Origin: Romboutsia lituseburensis
GTDB taxonomy: Bacteria > Bacillota > Clostridia > Peptostreptococcales > Peptostreptococcaceae
Reading direction: 5' to 3'
Length of the DNA: 64,000 nt
Assembly: GCF_024723825.1 (NCBI RefSeq)
Contig: NZ_JANQBQ010000001.1
Span: 310,001-374,000 of the forward strand
Positions 1 to 8,892 of this stretch are shown here, in pieces. How positions within the stretch are numbered: position 1 is the first letter of the stretch; every line of letters begins with the position of its first letter. The notes beneath the pieces were generated by a model. The model was not told the DNA's origin. It did no database searches and saw nothing but the letters and a program-made list of their open reading frames with translations. The position numbers and the translations under genes are program-made.

Positions 1-297
1 AAAAGCATAGGCGCGTTTGGATATTTAGTTAAGCCAGCTAGTGAAAAATCACTTATACCAACAATTGAGATGTGTTTAAGTAAAGTCAAGGAATTTGAAC
101 AAATGAAAAAAGACTTAGAAAAAATGAATTCTAAGTTAGCAGAAAGAAAAATAGTAGAAAGAGCTAAAGGCATACTTATAAGAGAATTTAAGATTAGTGA
201 AGATGAAGCTTACACAAGAATAAGAAAACTTAGCATGGATAAGAGAACCACAATGCTTGAAATTGCTAAGATGATTATAATTGGATATGATGAGTAA
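1..297 (+). CDS. eutV: EutV, ANTAR-domain response regulator (3' part)
   Basis: The reading frame is open from the first base, so the gene begins upstream of the window. The first residues (GAFGYLVKPAS) are the end of a receiver domain, with the conserved lysine-proline of the final strand and loop. A coiled-coil linker follows, then an ANTAR RNA-binding domain (about residues 48-95 of the visible part: ERAKGILIREFKISEDEAY). ANTAR regulators bind paired hexaloop hairpins in nascent RNA and prevent terminator formation. The next gene is the matching kinase EutW, overlapping the end of this one, and a target site lies at 1696-1734. Function as the ethanolamine-responsive antiterminator is inferred from family and context; it is a strong call. 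Confidence 0.93.
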   Translation, partial: KSIGAFGYLVKPASEKSLIPTIEMCLSKVKEFEQMKKDLEKMNSKLAERKIVERAKGILIREFKISEDEAYTRIRKLSMDKRTTMLEIAKMIIIGYDE

Positions 298-1672
298 CAT
301 CATAAAAACACTCTGCCAAGAAAATACAATACTAAATGAAAATGAAATAGATAAAATCTTAGAAGTTTCAAAATCTCTAGATTTAATGGCAAACTTCTAT
401 GATAGTGATGTTTTCATTGATGTGTTGAGTAAGGATGTAGAGGAAGCAATAGTAGTTTGTCACAGTAAGCCGAAAAATAAATCTCTTTATGCTGAAAACG
501 TTGTAGGAAAAAAAGCTCTAAATGAAAATGAACCAGGAGTTATAAAGACCTTAAATACAGGAATAACAACTAGGGATATAAAGGCTCTAACACAAGAATA
601 CAAAGTAGTAAAACAAACTATTCAACCTGTAACACTAGATGAAAAAGTTATAGCAGTATTAATCGTAGAAAAAGATATAAGTAGTGAGTTAAAAGATGGA
701 TTTGATAAAAAGAAAAACTCACATGAATTTATAAATCTAATAAAGAACAATAATTTCTTAACAGATAATTTAAATGCAGCAATACTTATATTTGATAAAA
801 ATGGAAAACTTAAAATAAAAAATAAAAATGCAGTAAAAATGTATGAAAAGCTTGGATTTTTATGTGATATACAAGACGTACATTATAATGATATATATAT
901 AGAACCTAAAAAATTTGAAGATATATTACTAGATGAAAATTATGATGAAACCAATGAAGTTTGTATTGATGATTTATATTTCAAAATAAAAACAATACAC
1001 ATCAAAGATGATGAGTACAAAGTCGTTAAAATAATTGAAGATATAAGTGATTTAAAACAAAAAGAGGCTGAGTTAGTTTTAAAATCAGTTTCAGTAAGGG
1101 AAGCTCATCATAGAGTTAAAAACAACCTTCATACAGTAATATCAATAATAAGAAAGCAAAGTAGGCTATCAAACAATGAAGAAGTAAAACATTGTTTAGA
1201 TAATATAACAAATAGAGTTTTTGCAATACTTTCAACACACCATCTATTATCTAAAGAAGAAGATAATAATATTTCTATACTAGAAGCTATGAATTTATTA
1301 GTAAGCAATATCCAAGGAGGCTATTGTGATAATAAAGATATAAACATTTGCATAACAGGTGAAGATTTTAAGATAGGTGGAGAGAAAGCAACAGCAATAC
1401 TACTAGTTATAAACGAGATAATTCAAAATTGCTATGATCATGCTTTTGAAGGAAAAGAAAGTGGAAATATACGAATTTTGATTAACAAAGAAAATAACTA
1501 TAAAAACATTGCAATAATAGACGATGGAGTAGGATTTTCAACTAATAATATAGATAGAAAAAGTCTAGGAACTTTTATAATAGATAGTTATATTACACAA
1601 GTTTTGAGAGGAACTTTAGAAAGAGAATCAAATGAAAAGGGTACTAAGATATTACTTAAGATACCTGTTTAA
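287..1672 (+). CDS. eutW: EutW, sensor histidine kinase for ethanolamine
   Basis: A soluble kinase of about 460 residues without membrane segments. The N-terminal half is a sensory region, followed by a PAS-like segment (about 160-260). The phosphoacceptor region (REAHHRVKNNLHTVISII) is of the HisKA_2 type that pairs with ANTAR regulators. A HATPase domain follows, with NEIIQNCYDHAF as N box and DDGVGF as G box. The frame opens at a TTG at 281, but ATG at 287 or 290 is likelier; both overlap the end of eutV, so the two are probably translationally coupled. In Enterococcus and Clostridioides relatives EutW autophosphorylates with ethanolamine and phosphorylates EutV. Confidence 0.92.
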   Translation: MMSNIIKTLCQENTILNENEIDKILEVSKSLDLMANFYDSDVFIDVLSKDVEEAIVVCHSKPKNKSLYAENVVGKKALNENEPGVIKTLNTGITTRDIKALTQEYKVVKQTIQPVTLDEKVIAVLIVEKDISSELKDGFDKKKNSHEFINLIKNNNFLTDNLNAAILIFDKNGKLKIKNKNAVKMYEKLGFLCDIQDVHYNDIYIEPKKFEDILLDENYDETNEVCIDDLYFKIKTIHIKDDEYKVVKIIEDISDLKQKEAELVLKSVSVREAHHRVKNNLHTVISIIRKQSRLSNNEEVKHCLDNITNRVFAILSTHHLLSKEEDNNISILEAMNLLVSNIQGGYCDNKDINICITGEDFKIGGEKATAILLVINEIIQNCYDHAFEGKESGNIRILINKENNYKNIAIIDDGVGFSTNNIDRKSLGTFIIDSYITQVLRGTLERESNEKGTKILLKIPV

Positions 1673-1695
1673 AAATTAATACTAATAATAACAAG

Positions 1696-1734
1696 GCTAC
1701 AAAGTAGTAGTTTTAATTGAGCAAAGAGGCTTAA
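1696..1734 (+). promoter_or_regulatory. ANTAR (EutV) dual-hairpin antitermination target
   Basis: Two short hairpins with six-base loops lie in tandem. P1 is CTAC-AAAGTA-GTAG (1697-1710). P2 is TTGAGC-AAAGAG-GCTTAA (1717-1734, one G-T pair). Both loops have A at position 1 and G at position 4, the signature bound by ANTAR domains. P2 shares bases with the 5' arm of the terminator at 1722-1807, so P2 and terminator are mutually exclusive. EutV binding would therefore let transcription proceed into eutA. The structure is read directly from the sequence; the mechanism is known from the eut operons of Firmicutes. Confidence 0.9.
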
Positions 1735-1814
1735 GGTTATTAATGAAGTAAGTAATAAAAATCTATTGATTTTTAGCTTATATTTATTATAGCTTTGAGC
1801 CTCTTTGTTTGTTT
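1721..1814 (+). terminator. Regulated intrinsic terminator before eutA
   Basis: The 5' arm CAAAGAGGCT (1722-1731) pairs with AGCCTCTTTG (1798-1807), followed by a T-rich run (TTTGTTT). The loop is long, about 66 nt, as is usual in eut leaders. The 5' arm overlaps ANTAR hairpin P2. Confidence 0.88.
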
Positions 1815-1844
1815 AAAACATACTTTTAACTTGGAGGTGAAAAA

Positions 1845-3278
1845 ATGCGAGAAGAGTTATTAAGTGTTGGTATTGATATTGGTACAAGTACTACTCAGTT
1901 AATATTTTCAAAATTAATAGTTGAAAATACGGCATCGAGTTTTTCAGTACCTAGAATCAGTATAGTAGACAAAGAAATTATTTATAAAAGTCAAGTATAC
2001 TTTACGCCTCTTGTTTCAAACAATGAGATAAATGGTCAAGAAATAAAAGATATAGTAGATAAGGAATACAAACTAGCAAATATAGCTAAAGAAGATATAC
2101 ACACAGGAGCAGTTATAATAACTGGTGAAACAGCTAGAAAAGAAAATGCAAATGATGTGCTTCATACTTTAAGTGGATTTGCGGGTGACTTTGTTGTAGC
2201 AACGGCAGGTCCAGACTTAGAAAGTATAATTTCTGGAAAAGGAGCTGGAGCTCATATCTACTCAAAAGAACATTCTACAACTGTTGTAAATATAGATGTA
2301 GGTGGAGGAACTAGTAACTTAGCATCATTTAAAAGAGGAGAGGTAATTGACACTGGGTGCCTTGATATAGGTGGAAGGCTTATAAAAGTAGATAAGATAA
2401 GCAAGAAAATAACTTATATATCACCTAAGATAGAAAAAATTATCAAAGAAAATAATATTAATCTCCGAGTAGGAACAACAGCAACAATTGAAAATACAAA
2501 ACCAATAATAGATATAATGGTAGATTTAATAGCAGAAAGTATTGGATTAAAACCAAAAACACCTTTGTTTGACTTTATAATGACTAATAAGTCTATAAAA
2601 TTAAATGAAAAGATTGAAAACGTATCTTTCTCTGGTGGAGTAGCTGATTACATTTACTATGATGGAGAAATAAAAGATTATTTTGAATATGGAGATTTAG
2701 GTATCTTACTTGGTCAAGCAATAAGAAATAGCAAATATCTTAAAGATATAAACTTAGTAAAATCTCTAGAAACTATAAGAGCTACAGTAGTAGGAGCAGG
2801 TTCTCATACTACAGAAGTAAGTGGAAGTACAATAACTTACACACATGAGGCTTTTCCAATTAAAAATTTACCTGTTTTAAAGCTATCACCAGAAGAAGAA
2901 AATGGTAATGAAACACAGATAAAAGAAGCAATAAAAAGTAAACTTAATTGGTTTAAGCTAGAAAATGATCTTCAAAAAGTTGCAATAGCCATAACAGGCA
3001 AGAAAAATCCAACTTTTTTAGATATACAAGAATATGCAAATGGATTTGTAAATGGAATGAAAGAAATCATAGACAATAACTTGCCATTTATAGTAATTGT
3101 TGAAAATGATATGGCAAAAGTACTAGGGCAAGCCATTTATGCGATTTTAAATTATGAAAAAGATATTGTTTGTATAGACAGTATCAAGGTTGAAAATGGA
3201 GATTATATCGACATTGGTAAACCAATAGTAGAAGGTAAAGTATTACCTGTGGTAATAAAAACATTAGTTTTTAATTAA
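1845..3278 (+). CDS. eutA: EutA, reactivating factor of ethanolamine ammonia-lyase
   Basis: A 477-residue protein of the EutA family, close to the usual length. It has the actin-like ATPase fold of reactivases: a phosphate-1 motif near the N-terminus ([15 protein letters not shown], about 8-22), a second glycine-rich motif ([14 protein letters not shown], about 148-161) and an adenosine motif (FSGGVADYI, about 263). It removes damaged cobalamin from EutBC in an ATP-dependent exchange. Start is the ATG after GGAGGTGAAAAA. It is the first gene after the antitermination leader, and only 17 nt separate it from eutB. Confidence 0.95.
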   Translation: MREELLSVGIDIGTSTTQLIFSKLIVENTASSFSVPRISIVDKEIIYKSQVYFTPLVSNNEINGQEIKDIVDKEYKLANIAKEDIHTGAVIITGETARKENANDVLHTLSGFAGDFVVATAGPDLESIISGKGAGAHIYSKEHSTTVVNIDVGGGTSNLASFKRGEVIDTGCLDIGGRLIKVDKISKKITYISPKIEKIIKENNINLRVGTTATIENTKPIIDIMVDLIAESIGLKPKTPLFDFIMTNKSIKLNEKIENVSFSGGVADYIYYDGEIKDYFEYGDLGILLGQAIRNSKYLKDINLVKSLETIRATVVGAGSHTTEVSGSTITYTHEAFPIKNLPVLKLSPEEENGNETQIKEAIKSKLNWFKLENDLQKVAIAITGKKNPTFLDIQEYANGFVNGMKEIIDNNLPFIVIVENDMAKVLGQAIYAILNYEKDIVCIDSIKVENGDYIDIGKPIVEGKVLPVVIKTLVFN

Positions 3279-3295
3279 TAGAGGGAGGTAAGCAA

Positions 3296-4660
3296 ATGAT
3301 TTTAAAGACAAAATTATTTGGACGTACTTATCAGTTCAATGGCTTATATGATGTAATGGCTAAAGCTAATGAAGAAAAATCAGGAGATAGATTAGCAGGC
3401 CTTGCAGCAGAATCAGCAGAAGAAAGAGTTGCAGCAAAAGTTGTTTTATCACACATAAAGTTAGAGAATATAAGAAATAATCCTGCAGTACCTTATGAAG
3501 AAGATGAAGTAACTAGAATAATACAAGATGCTGTAAATGAAAAGGTTTATGAAGAAATAAAAGATTGGACAGTATCTGAATTTAGAGAATGGTTATTAGA
3601 TAGTAATACTACTAGTGTCCATATAAAGAGAATATCAAGAGGTTTAACTTCTGAAATGATAGCAGCTGTTGCTAAATTAATGTCAAATATGGACTTAGTT
3701 TATGCGGCTAAAAAGATAAAAGTTACAGCTCATTGTAATACAACAATAGGTGAAGAAGGAACTTTATCTGCTAGACTTCAACCAAACCATCCAACTGATG
3801 ATCCAGATGGAATACTTGCATCACTTCTTGAAGGTTTAACTTTCGGTATAGGAGATGCAGTCTTAGGTCTTAATCCAGTTGATGACTCAGTTGAGAGTGT
3901 TACTAAAGTACTTAAGAGATTTGATGAAGTAAAAAATAAATATCAAATACCTACTCAAACTTGTGTGTTAGCTCATGTTACTACACAAATGGAAGCAATA
4001 AGAAATGGAGCTCCTGCAGATTTAATATTCCAATCAATAGCAGGATCAGAAAAAGGAAATGAAGCCTTTGGATTTAATGGTGACACAATAGAAGAAGCTA
4101 GACAACTAGCACTTAAACATGGTACAGCTACAGGACCTAATGTAATGTACTTTGAAACAGGCCAAGGTTCAGAACTTTCTTCAGAAGCCCATCATGGAAT
4201 AGACCAGGTAACTATGGAAGCTAGATGTTACGGATTTGCTAAAAAATTCGAGCCATTCTTAGTTAACACAGTTGTTGGATTTATAGGACCTGAATATTTA
4301 TATGATGCAAAACAAGTAGTAAGGGCAGGTCTTGAAGACCACTTCATGGGTAAATTAAGTGGACTACCAATGGGAGTTGACGTTTGTTATACTAACCACA
4401 TGAAAGCAGACCAAAACGACATGGAAAACTTAGCTATATTATTAACAACAGCAGGATGTACATACTTTATGGGAATACCTCATGGAGATGACGTAATGCT
4501 TAACTACCAAACAACAGGATACCATGAAACAGCAGCACTTAGAGAAATGTTTGGATTAACAGCAATAAAAGAATTTGATGCTTGGACTGAAAAGATGGGA
4601 TTCACTAAAGATGGTAAGTTAACTGAAATAGCTGGAGATGCATCAATATTATTAGGATAG
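3296..4660 (+). CDS. eutB: EutB, ethanolamine ammonia-lyase large subunit
   Basis: The 454-residue TIM-barrel catalytic subunit, full length. It contains conserved blocks such as LQPNHPTDDPDGILASL, FNGDTIEEAR, YFETGQGSELSSEAHHG and MGIPHGDDVMLNYQT. With EutC and adenosylcobalamin it converts ethanolamine to acetaldehyde and ammonia by a radical mechanism. GAGGGAGG precedes the ATG. eutC begins 12 nt after its stop. Cytosolic, expected inside the shell through its partner EutC. Confidence 0.97.
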   Translation: MILKTKLFGRTYQFNGLYDVMAKANEEKSGDRLAGLAAESAEERVAAKVVLSHIKLENIRNNPAVPYEEDEVTRIIQDAVNEKVYEEIKDWTVSEFREWLLDSNTTSVHIKRISRGLTSEMIAAVAKLMSNMDLVYAAKKIKVTAHCNTTIGEEGTLSARLQPNHPTDDPDGILASLLEGLTFGIGDAVLGLNPVDDSVESVTKVLKRFDEVKNKYQIPTQTCVLAHVTTQMEAIRNGAPADLIFQSIAGSEKGNEAFGFNGDTIEEARQLALKHGTATGPNVMYFETGQGSELSSEAHHGIDQVTMEARCYGFAKKFEPFLVNTVVGFIGPEYLYDAKQVVRAGLEDHFMGKLSGLPMGVDVCYTNHMKADQNDMENLAILLTTAGCTYFMGIPHGDDVMLNYQTTGYHETAALREMFGLTAIKEFDAWTEKMGFTKDGKLTEIAGDASILLG

Positions 4661-4672
4661 GAGGTCTTTAAT

Positions 4673-5554
4673 ATGAATGAAAAGGATTTAAAAGCATTAG
4701 TAGAACAGTTAGTAGGACAAATGGTTGGAGATATAGATTCAAACGTTATAGCTGAAACTGTTAAAAAAGTAAGCAATACTGTAGTAGATAACGATGCTTG
4801 TATAGATGATATAACGGAAGTAGATATAAAGAAACAATTATTAGTAGATAATCCTAAAGATGCAGAAAGTTACTTAGACATGAAAGCTAAGACTCCTGCA
4901 AGAATAGGGATAGGTAGATGTGGTGCTAGATACAAAACAGAAACAGTTTTAAGATTCAGAGCAGACCACGCTGCTGCACAAGATGCTGTATTCTCATATG
5001 TAAATGAAGATTTCGTAAAAGAAAATAACATGTTCGCAGTAGAAACTTTATGTAATGATAAAGATGAGTACTTAACAAGACCAGACCTTGGTAGAAAGTT
5101 CTCACAAGAAACTATAAAAGCTTTAAAAGATAAAGTAGGAACTAATCAAAAAGTACTAATTATGGTAGGAGATGGATTAAGCTCAGCTGCAATAGAAGCA
5201 AACTTAAAAGATTGTGTACCAGCTATAAAGCAAGGATTAAAAATGTATGGTATAGAATGCGGTGAATTAGTATTTGTTAAGCACTGTAGAGTTGGTGCTA
5301 TGGACCACTTAGGTGAAGAATTAGGTTGTGAAGTTATATGTATGTTAGTTGGAGAAAGACCAGGTCTAGTTACTGCTGAATCAATGTCAGCATACATTGC
5401 ATACAAGCCATATATAGGAATGGCAGAAGCTAAAAGAACAGTTATATCAAACATCCATAAGGGAGGAACAACTGCAGTTGAAGCAGGTGCTCATATAGCT
5501 GAACTTATAAAAACAATGTTAGATAAAAAAGCTTCAGGAATAGACCTAAAATAA
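4673..5554 (+). CDS. eutC: EutC, ethanolamine ammonia-lyase small subunit
   Basis: A 293-residue small subunit. The core (about 75-285) carries family blocks [41 protein letters not shown] and [15 protein letters not shown]. The first 20 residues ([18 protein letters not shown]) form an amphipathic helix separated from the core by a linker. This is the layout of an encapsulation peptide that sends the lyase into the microcompartment. Ribosome site is GGAGG, with 12 nt between eutB and eutC. Confidence 0.96.
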   Translation: MNEKDLKALVEQLVGQMVGDIDSNVIAETVKKVSNTVVDNDACIDDITEVDIKKQLLVDNPKDAESYLDMKAKTPARIGIGRCGARYKTETVLRFRADHAAAQDAVFSYVNEDFVKENNMFAVETLCNDKDEYLTRPDLGRKFSQETIKALKDKVGTNQKVLIMVGDGLSSAAIEANLKDCVPAIKQGLKMYGIECGELVFVKHCRVGAMDHLGEELGCEVICMLVGERPGLVTAESMSAYIAYKPYIGMAEAKRTVISNIHKGGTTAVEAGAHIAELIKTMLDKKASGIDLK

Positions 5555-5575
5555 TAACCTAAAGGAGTATAAACT

Positions 5576-6229
5576 ATGAAAAATGATGTAATTCGTCCTA
5601 ATATACTAGGAATAAAAATAATATCAAATGTAAGCCCAGAAATGGCTAAAAAATTAGAACTTGAGCCACATCACAAAAGTTTAGGATTAATAACAGCTGA
5701 TTGTGATGATGTAACATATACTGCGCTTGATGAAGCTACTAAAGCTTCTGAAGTAGAGGTAGTTTATGCAAAATCAATGTATGCAGGAGCTGCAAATGCA
5801 TCAACTAAACTTGCAGGTGAAGTATTAGGTATAATAGCAGGACCAAGCCCTGCTGAAGTAAGAAGTGGATTAAATGCAGTAGTTGACTTTATGGAATATG
5901 GATCAACATTTATAAGTGCTAATGATGATGATTCAATAGCATATTATGCTCATTGTGTATCAAGAACAGGAACTTATCTTTCTAAAGTAGCAGGAATAAG
6001 AGAAGGAGAGGCATTAGCTTACTTAGTAGCACCACCACTTGAAGCAATGTATGCTCTAGATGCAGCTATGAAGGCAGCAGATGTATCAATGTGTGAATTA
6101 TTTGCACCTCCAACTGAAACAAACTTTGGTGGAGCATTACTTACAGGTTCTCAATCAGCTTGTAAAGCAGCATGTGATGCTTTTGCAGAAGCAGTAAAAT
6201 CAGTAGCAGATAACCCAACAGGATTCTAG
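5576..6229 (+). CDS. eutL: EutL, tandem-domain trimeric shell protein
   Basis: A 217-residue protein with two permuted BMC domains, the size of EutL. Recognisable segments are IRPNILGIKIISNVSPEMAK at the start, SMYAGAANASTKLAGEVLGIIAGPSPAEV in the first domain and GEALAYLVAPPLEAMYALDAAM in the second. EutL trimers form the gated large pore of the ethanolamine shell. AAAGGAG lies before the ATG, and the stop is only 5 nt from the next start. Confidence 0.95.
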   Translation: MKNDVIRPNILGIKIISNVSPEMAKKLELEPHHKSLGLITADCDDVTYTALDEATKASEVEVVYAKSMYAGAANASTKLAGEVLGIIAGPSPAEVRSGLNAVVDFMEYGSTFISANDDDSIAYYAHCVSRTGTYLSKVAGIREGEALAYLVAPPLEAMYALDAAMKAADVSMCELFAPPTETNFGGALLTGSQSACKAACDAFAEAVKSVADNPTGF

Positions 6230-6234
6230 TATAA

Positions 6235-6885
6235 ATGAATGCTTTAGGTTTAGTAGAAGTAATAGGATATGTTGCTGCTATAGAAGCTAGTGATGCTTGT
6301 TTAAAGTCTGCCAATGTAAGTTTAGTAAGTATTGATAAAGTAGGAAGTGGTATAGTTACTTTAACAATAAGTGGAGATGTAGGAGCAGTTAAATCAGCAG
6401 TAGAATCAGCTGAAGTAGCTGTTAATAGAATTGGAACATTAAGATCAACTCATGTAATCCCAAGAATTAATAAAGAAGTTGCAGATGTTTTATTCAAAAA
6501 AGAAAATAAAAAAGAAACTAAAGAAGAAGTTAGCATAAATAGTGAAGTACAAGAAGCTGCATCAACAGAAATTTCTCCTTTAGAAGAAGAACAAATAACA
6601 ATAAATGAAGATTCTAGTATAAAAGTAAATAATGAAATATTAGAAGATAAAATAGAAGAAAATGAAAACAATACTGACAGTTTAAATCAAAATGAATTAG
6701 ATCAAGCAGTAGAAAATGAAAGCAATGCTGATTCTAATAAAGAAGATTTATCAAAGAAAAGTATAAAAGAATTAAAAGCTTATATAAAGAAACTAGACAG
6801 CTCCGTAACTAATAAAGAGTTAAACTCTTTAAAAAAGGAAGAGTTAATAGATTTAATTGATAAGCTAAGTAGAGAGGATAGATAG
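6235..6885 (+). CDS. EutK-like shell protein with acidic linker and SAP-like tail
   Basis: Residues 1-90 are a single BMC domain (LGLVEVIGYVAAIEASDACLKSANV ... HVIPR). Residues about 95-165 are a low-complexity Glu/Asn/Ser linker. The last 45 residues (KKSIKELKAYIKKL ... LKKEELIDLIDKL) look like a SAP- or Rho-N-type helical module. EutK of Salmonella also joins one BMC domain to a helical C-terminal domain, so this is the positional equivalent, though its tail is unrelated in detail. No good ribosome site is seen; only 5 nt separate it from the eutL stop, so translation is probably coupled. What the tail binds is unknown. Confidence 0.8.
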   Translation: MNALGLVEVIGYVAAIEASDACLKSANVSLVSIDKVGSGIVTLTISGDVGAVKSAVESAEVAVNRIGTLRSTHVIPRINKEVADVLFKKENKKETKEEVSINSEVQEAASTEISPLEEEQITINEDSSIKVNNEILEDKIEENENNTDSLNQNELDQAVENESNADSNKEDLSKKSIKELKAYIKKLDSSVTNKELNSLKKEELIDLIDKLSREDR

Positions 6886-6887
6886 AT

Positions 6888-8357
6888 ATGACACTTTTAG
6901 ATAAAGATTTACTATCTATACAAGAAGTAAGAACTCTTGTAAAAAAAGCTAAAGTAGCTCAAGAAAAACTTAGCCAGATGAGCCAAGAACAAATAGATAA
7001 AATAGTAAAGGCTATAGCAGACAATGCATTTGAAAATGCTGAAAAATTAGCTAAAATGGCTAATGAAGAAACAGGATTTGGAAAATGGCAAGATAAAATA
7101 GTTAAAAATACATTTGCATCTAAAATGGTTTATGAAACATTAAAAGATACAAAAACTGTTGGAATAATAGCTGAAAATAGAGAAGAAAAAACTATAGATA
7201 TTGCAACTGGAGTGGGAGTTGTAGCAGGTTTAATACCTTCAACTAACCCAACATCAACAGTAATATATAAAACGATGATATCTTTAAAGGCAGGAAACTC
7301 AATAGTATTCTCGCCACATCCAAATGCTAAAAAATGTATACTTGAAACTGTAAAAATAATAAATGAAGCAGCTATAAGTGCAGGATGCCCAGAAGATGCT
7401 ATATTATGTATACAAACTCCAAGTATCCAAGGAACTAATGAACTAATGAGACACAAAGATACTAAATTAATATTAGCAACTGGTGGAGAAGCAATGGTTA
7501 GAGCAGCTTACTCATCAGGAACTCCAGCAATAGGAGTAGGACCAGGAAATGGACCTGCATTTATAGATAAAAGTGCTGATGTTAAGTTAGCAGTTAAAAG
7601 AATATTAGATTCTAAGACTTTTGATAATGGTGTTATATGTGCATCAGAACAATCAATAGTTGTTGAGAAGTTTATGGAAGATGTTGTAGTAAATGAACTT
7701 AAAAATCAAGGAGCTTACTTCTTAAATGAAGAAGAAAGCCAAATGTTATCAAAGTTTATACTAAGAGCAAATGGTACTATGAACCCACAAATAGTTGGAA
7801 AAAGTGTAGAAACAATTGCAAACTTAGCTAATTTAAAAAATGTACCATCTACTGCAAAAGTATTAATAGCAAGAGAAACTAAAGTAGGACATGACGTTGC
7901 TTACTCTAGAGAAAAGCTGGCTCCAATATTAGCATTTTATGTTGAAGAAAACGTAGATAAAGTATTAAATAGATGTAGAGAAGTATTATTAAATGAAGGT
8001 GCAGGACATACTTTCTCAATGCATGCAAATGACGAAGAGTTAGTAAAAAGATTTGCACTTAATATGCCAGTATCAAGAATACTAGTAAATACTCCGTCAG
8101 CACTTGGAGGAATAGGTGGCTCAACTAATCTTATACCAGCTTTAACATTAGGATGTGGAGCAATAGGTGGAAGTTCAACTTCAAATAATATAGGGCCACT
8201 TGATTTAATAAACATTAAAAAAGTAGCTTATGGAGTTAAAGAAATAGAAGAGCTTAAAGGAACTACTCCTAAGGTTGAAACTTCAGTATTTGACTCTATG
8301 GATAAAGAAGAGTTAATAAATTTATTAGTAAAAAAAATAGTTAAAGAATTAAACTAG
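6888..8357 (+). CDS. eutE: EutE, CoA-acylating acetaldehyde dehydrogenase
   Basis: A 489-residue aldehyde dehydrogenase of the EutE/PduP type, converting acetaldehyde, NAD and CoA to acetyl-CoA. The catalytic cysteine lies in FDNGVICASEQS (around residue 250). Other conserved blocks are LIPSTNPTSTVIYK and GVGPGNGPAFID, and the C-terminal core includes TLGCGAIGGSS. The last 19 residues (MDKEELINLLVKKIVKELN) form an amphipathic helix after a short linker, a likely encapsulation peptide; here it is C-terminal. It starts 2 nt after the previous stop. Confidence 0.95.
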   Translation: MTLLDKDLLSIQEVRTLVKKAKVAQEKLSQMSQEQIDKIVKAIADNAFENAEKLAKMANEETGFGKWQDKIVKNTFASKMVYETLKDTKTVGIIAENREEKTIDIATGVGVVAGLIPSTNPTSTVIYKTMISLKAGNSIVFSPHPNAKKCILETVKIINEAAISAGCPEDAILCIQTPSIQGTNELMRHKDTKLILATGGEAMVRAAYSSGTPAIGVGPGNGPAFIDKSADVKLAVKRILDSKTFDNGVICASEQSIVVEKFMEDVVVNELKNQGAYFLNEEESQMLSKFILRANGTMNPQIVGKSVETIANLANLKNVPSTAKVLIARETKVGHDVAYSREKLAPILAFYVEENVDKVLNRCREVLLNEGAGHTFSMHANDEELVKRFALNMPVSRILVNTPSALGGIGGSTNLIPALTLGCGAIGGSSTSNNIGPLDLINIKKVAYGVKEIEELKGTTPKVETSVFDSMDKEELINLLVKKIVKELN

Positions 8358-8435
8358 CAAGTTAAATAAGTTAAGGATAAGATCAATTAATAAAAAATAA
8401 AAATAATAATATAAAAAATTTTGGAGGTAATTGTT

Positions 8436-8723
8436 ATGGCAAACGCAAATGCATTAGGAATGATAGAAACTAAAGGATTAGTAGGAGCAATAGAAGCAGC
8501 AGATGCAATGGTTAAAGCTGCAAATGTACAATTAGTAGGTAAAGAACAAGTTGGTGGAGGATTAGTTACTGTAATGGTAAGAGGAGATGTTGGAGCTGTT
8601 AAAGCTGCTACTGACGCTGGAGCTGCAGCTGCTGAAAGAGTTGGAGAATTAGTATCAGTTCATGTAATACCAAGACCACACTTTGAAGTAGATGCTATAT
8701 TACCAAAAGTATCTGCTGAATAA
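8436..8723 (+). CDS. eutM: EutM, hexameric BMC shell protein
   Basis: A 95-residue single BMC-domain protein: [26 protein letters not shown], then [23 protein letters not shown] and VHVIPRPH. This is the canonical major hexamer of eut and pdu shells. Translation starts at the ATG 8 nt after GGAGG; an in-frame TTG at 8421 overlaps that site and is rejected. A gap of about 78 nt without a terminator separates it from eutE. A palindromic element and an attenuator-like hairpin follow the gene. Confidence 0.94.
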   Translation: MANANALGMIETKGLVGAIEAADAMVKAANVQLVGKEQVGGGLVTVMVRGDVGAVKAATDAGAAAAERVGELVSVHVIPRPHFEVDAILPKVSAE

Positions 8724-8725
8724 TA

Positions 8726-8779
8726 TTCACGATGCTCATTTCGCCAACGATCTAAAAAGGCTCGTTGCTCAAATGAATA
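8726..8779 (+). repeat. Palindromic repeat element, copy A
   Basis: A hairpin just after eutM: CATTT, an internal loop, CAACGA (8746-8751), a loop of 11 nt, TCGTTG (8763-8768), an internal loop and AAATG. Its reverse complement shares the ordered blocks GCAACG, CGTTGGCG, ATGAGC and GAA with the element at 45676-45713. It has no T run, so it is not an ordinary terminator. It is likely a REP-like dispersed palindrome or processing site. Confidence 0.65.
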
Positions 8780-8795
8780 AATAAATTTTGATAAA

Positions 8796-8867
8796 AAAGG
8801 AGATGTCTCAAAAGCTGATTGTTTCATAATGATAAAGCAATTTATAACTATGAGACATCTCCTTTTA
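8796..8867 (+). terminator. Terminator or attenuator hairpin between eutM and eutT
   Basis: A perfect 16-bp inverted repeat: 8796-8811 (core GGAGATGTCTCA) against 8852-8867, followed by TTTTATA. A 40-nt loop holds a weaker inner hairpin. I looked for ANTAR hexaloops here and found none that pair properly. It would reduce or condition transcription of the eutT-eutQ half of the operon. Confidence 0.65.
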
Positions 8868-8892
8868 TACATCTAGTAGGAGATGTGATAAA

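Noticed and set aside
8796-8892. Second ANTAR dual-hairpin site before eutT
   Set aside because: No hexaloop with A at 1 and G at 4 is closed by complementary stems here; only ordinary inverted repeats were found.
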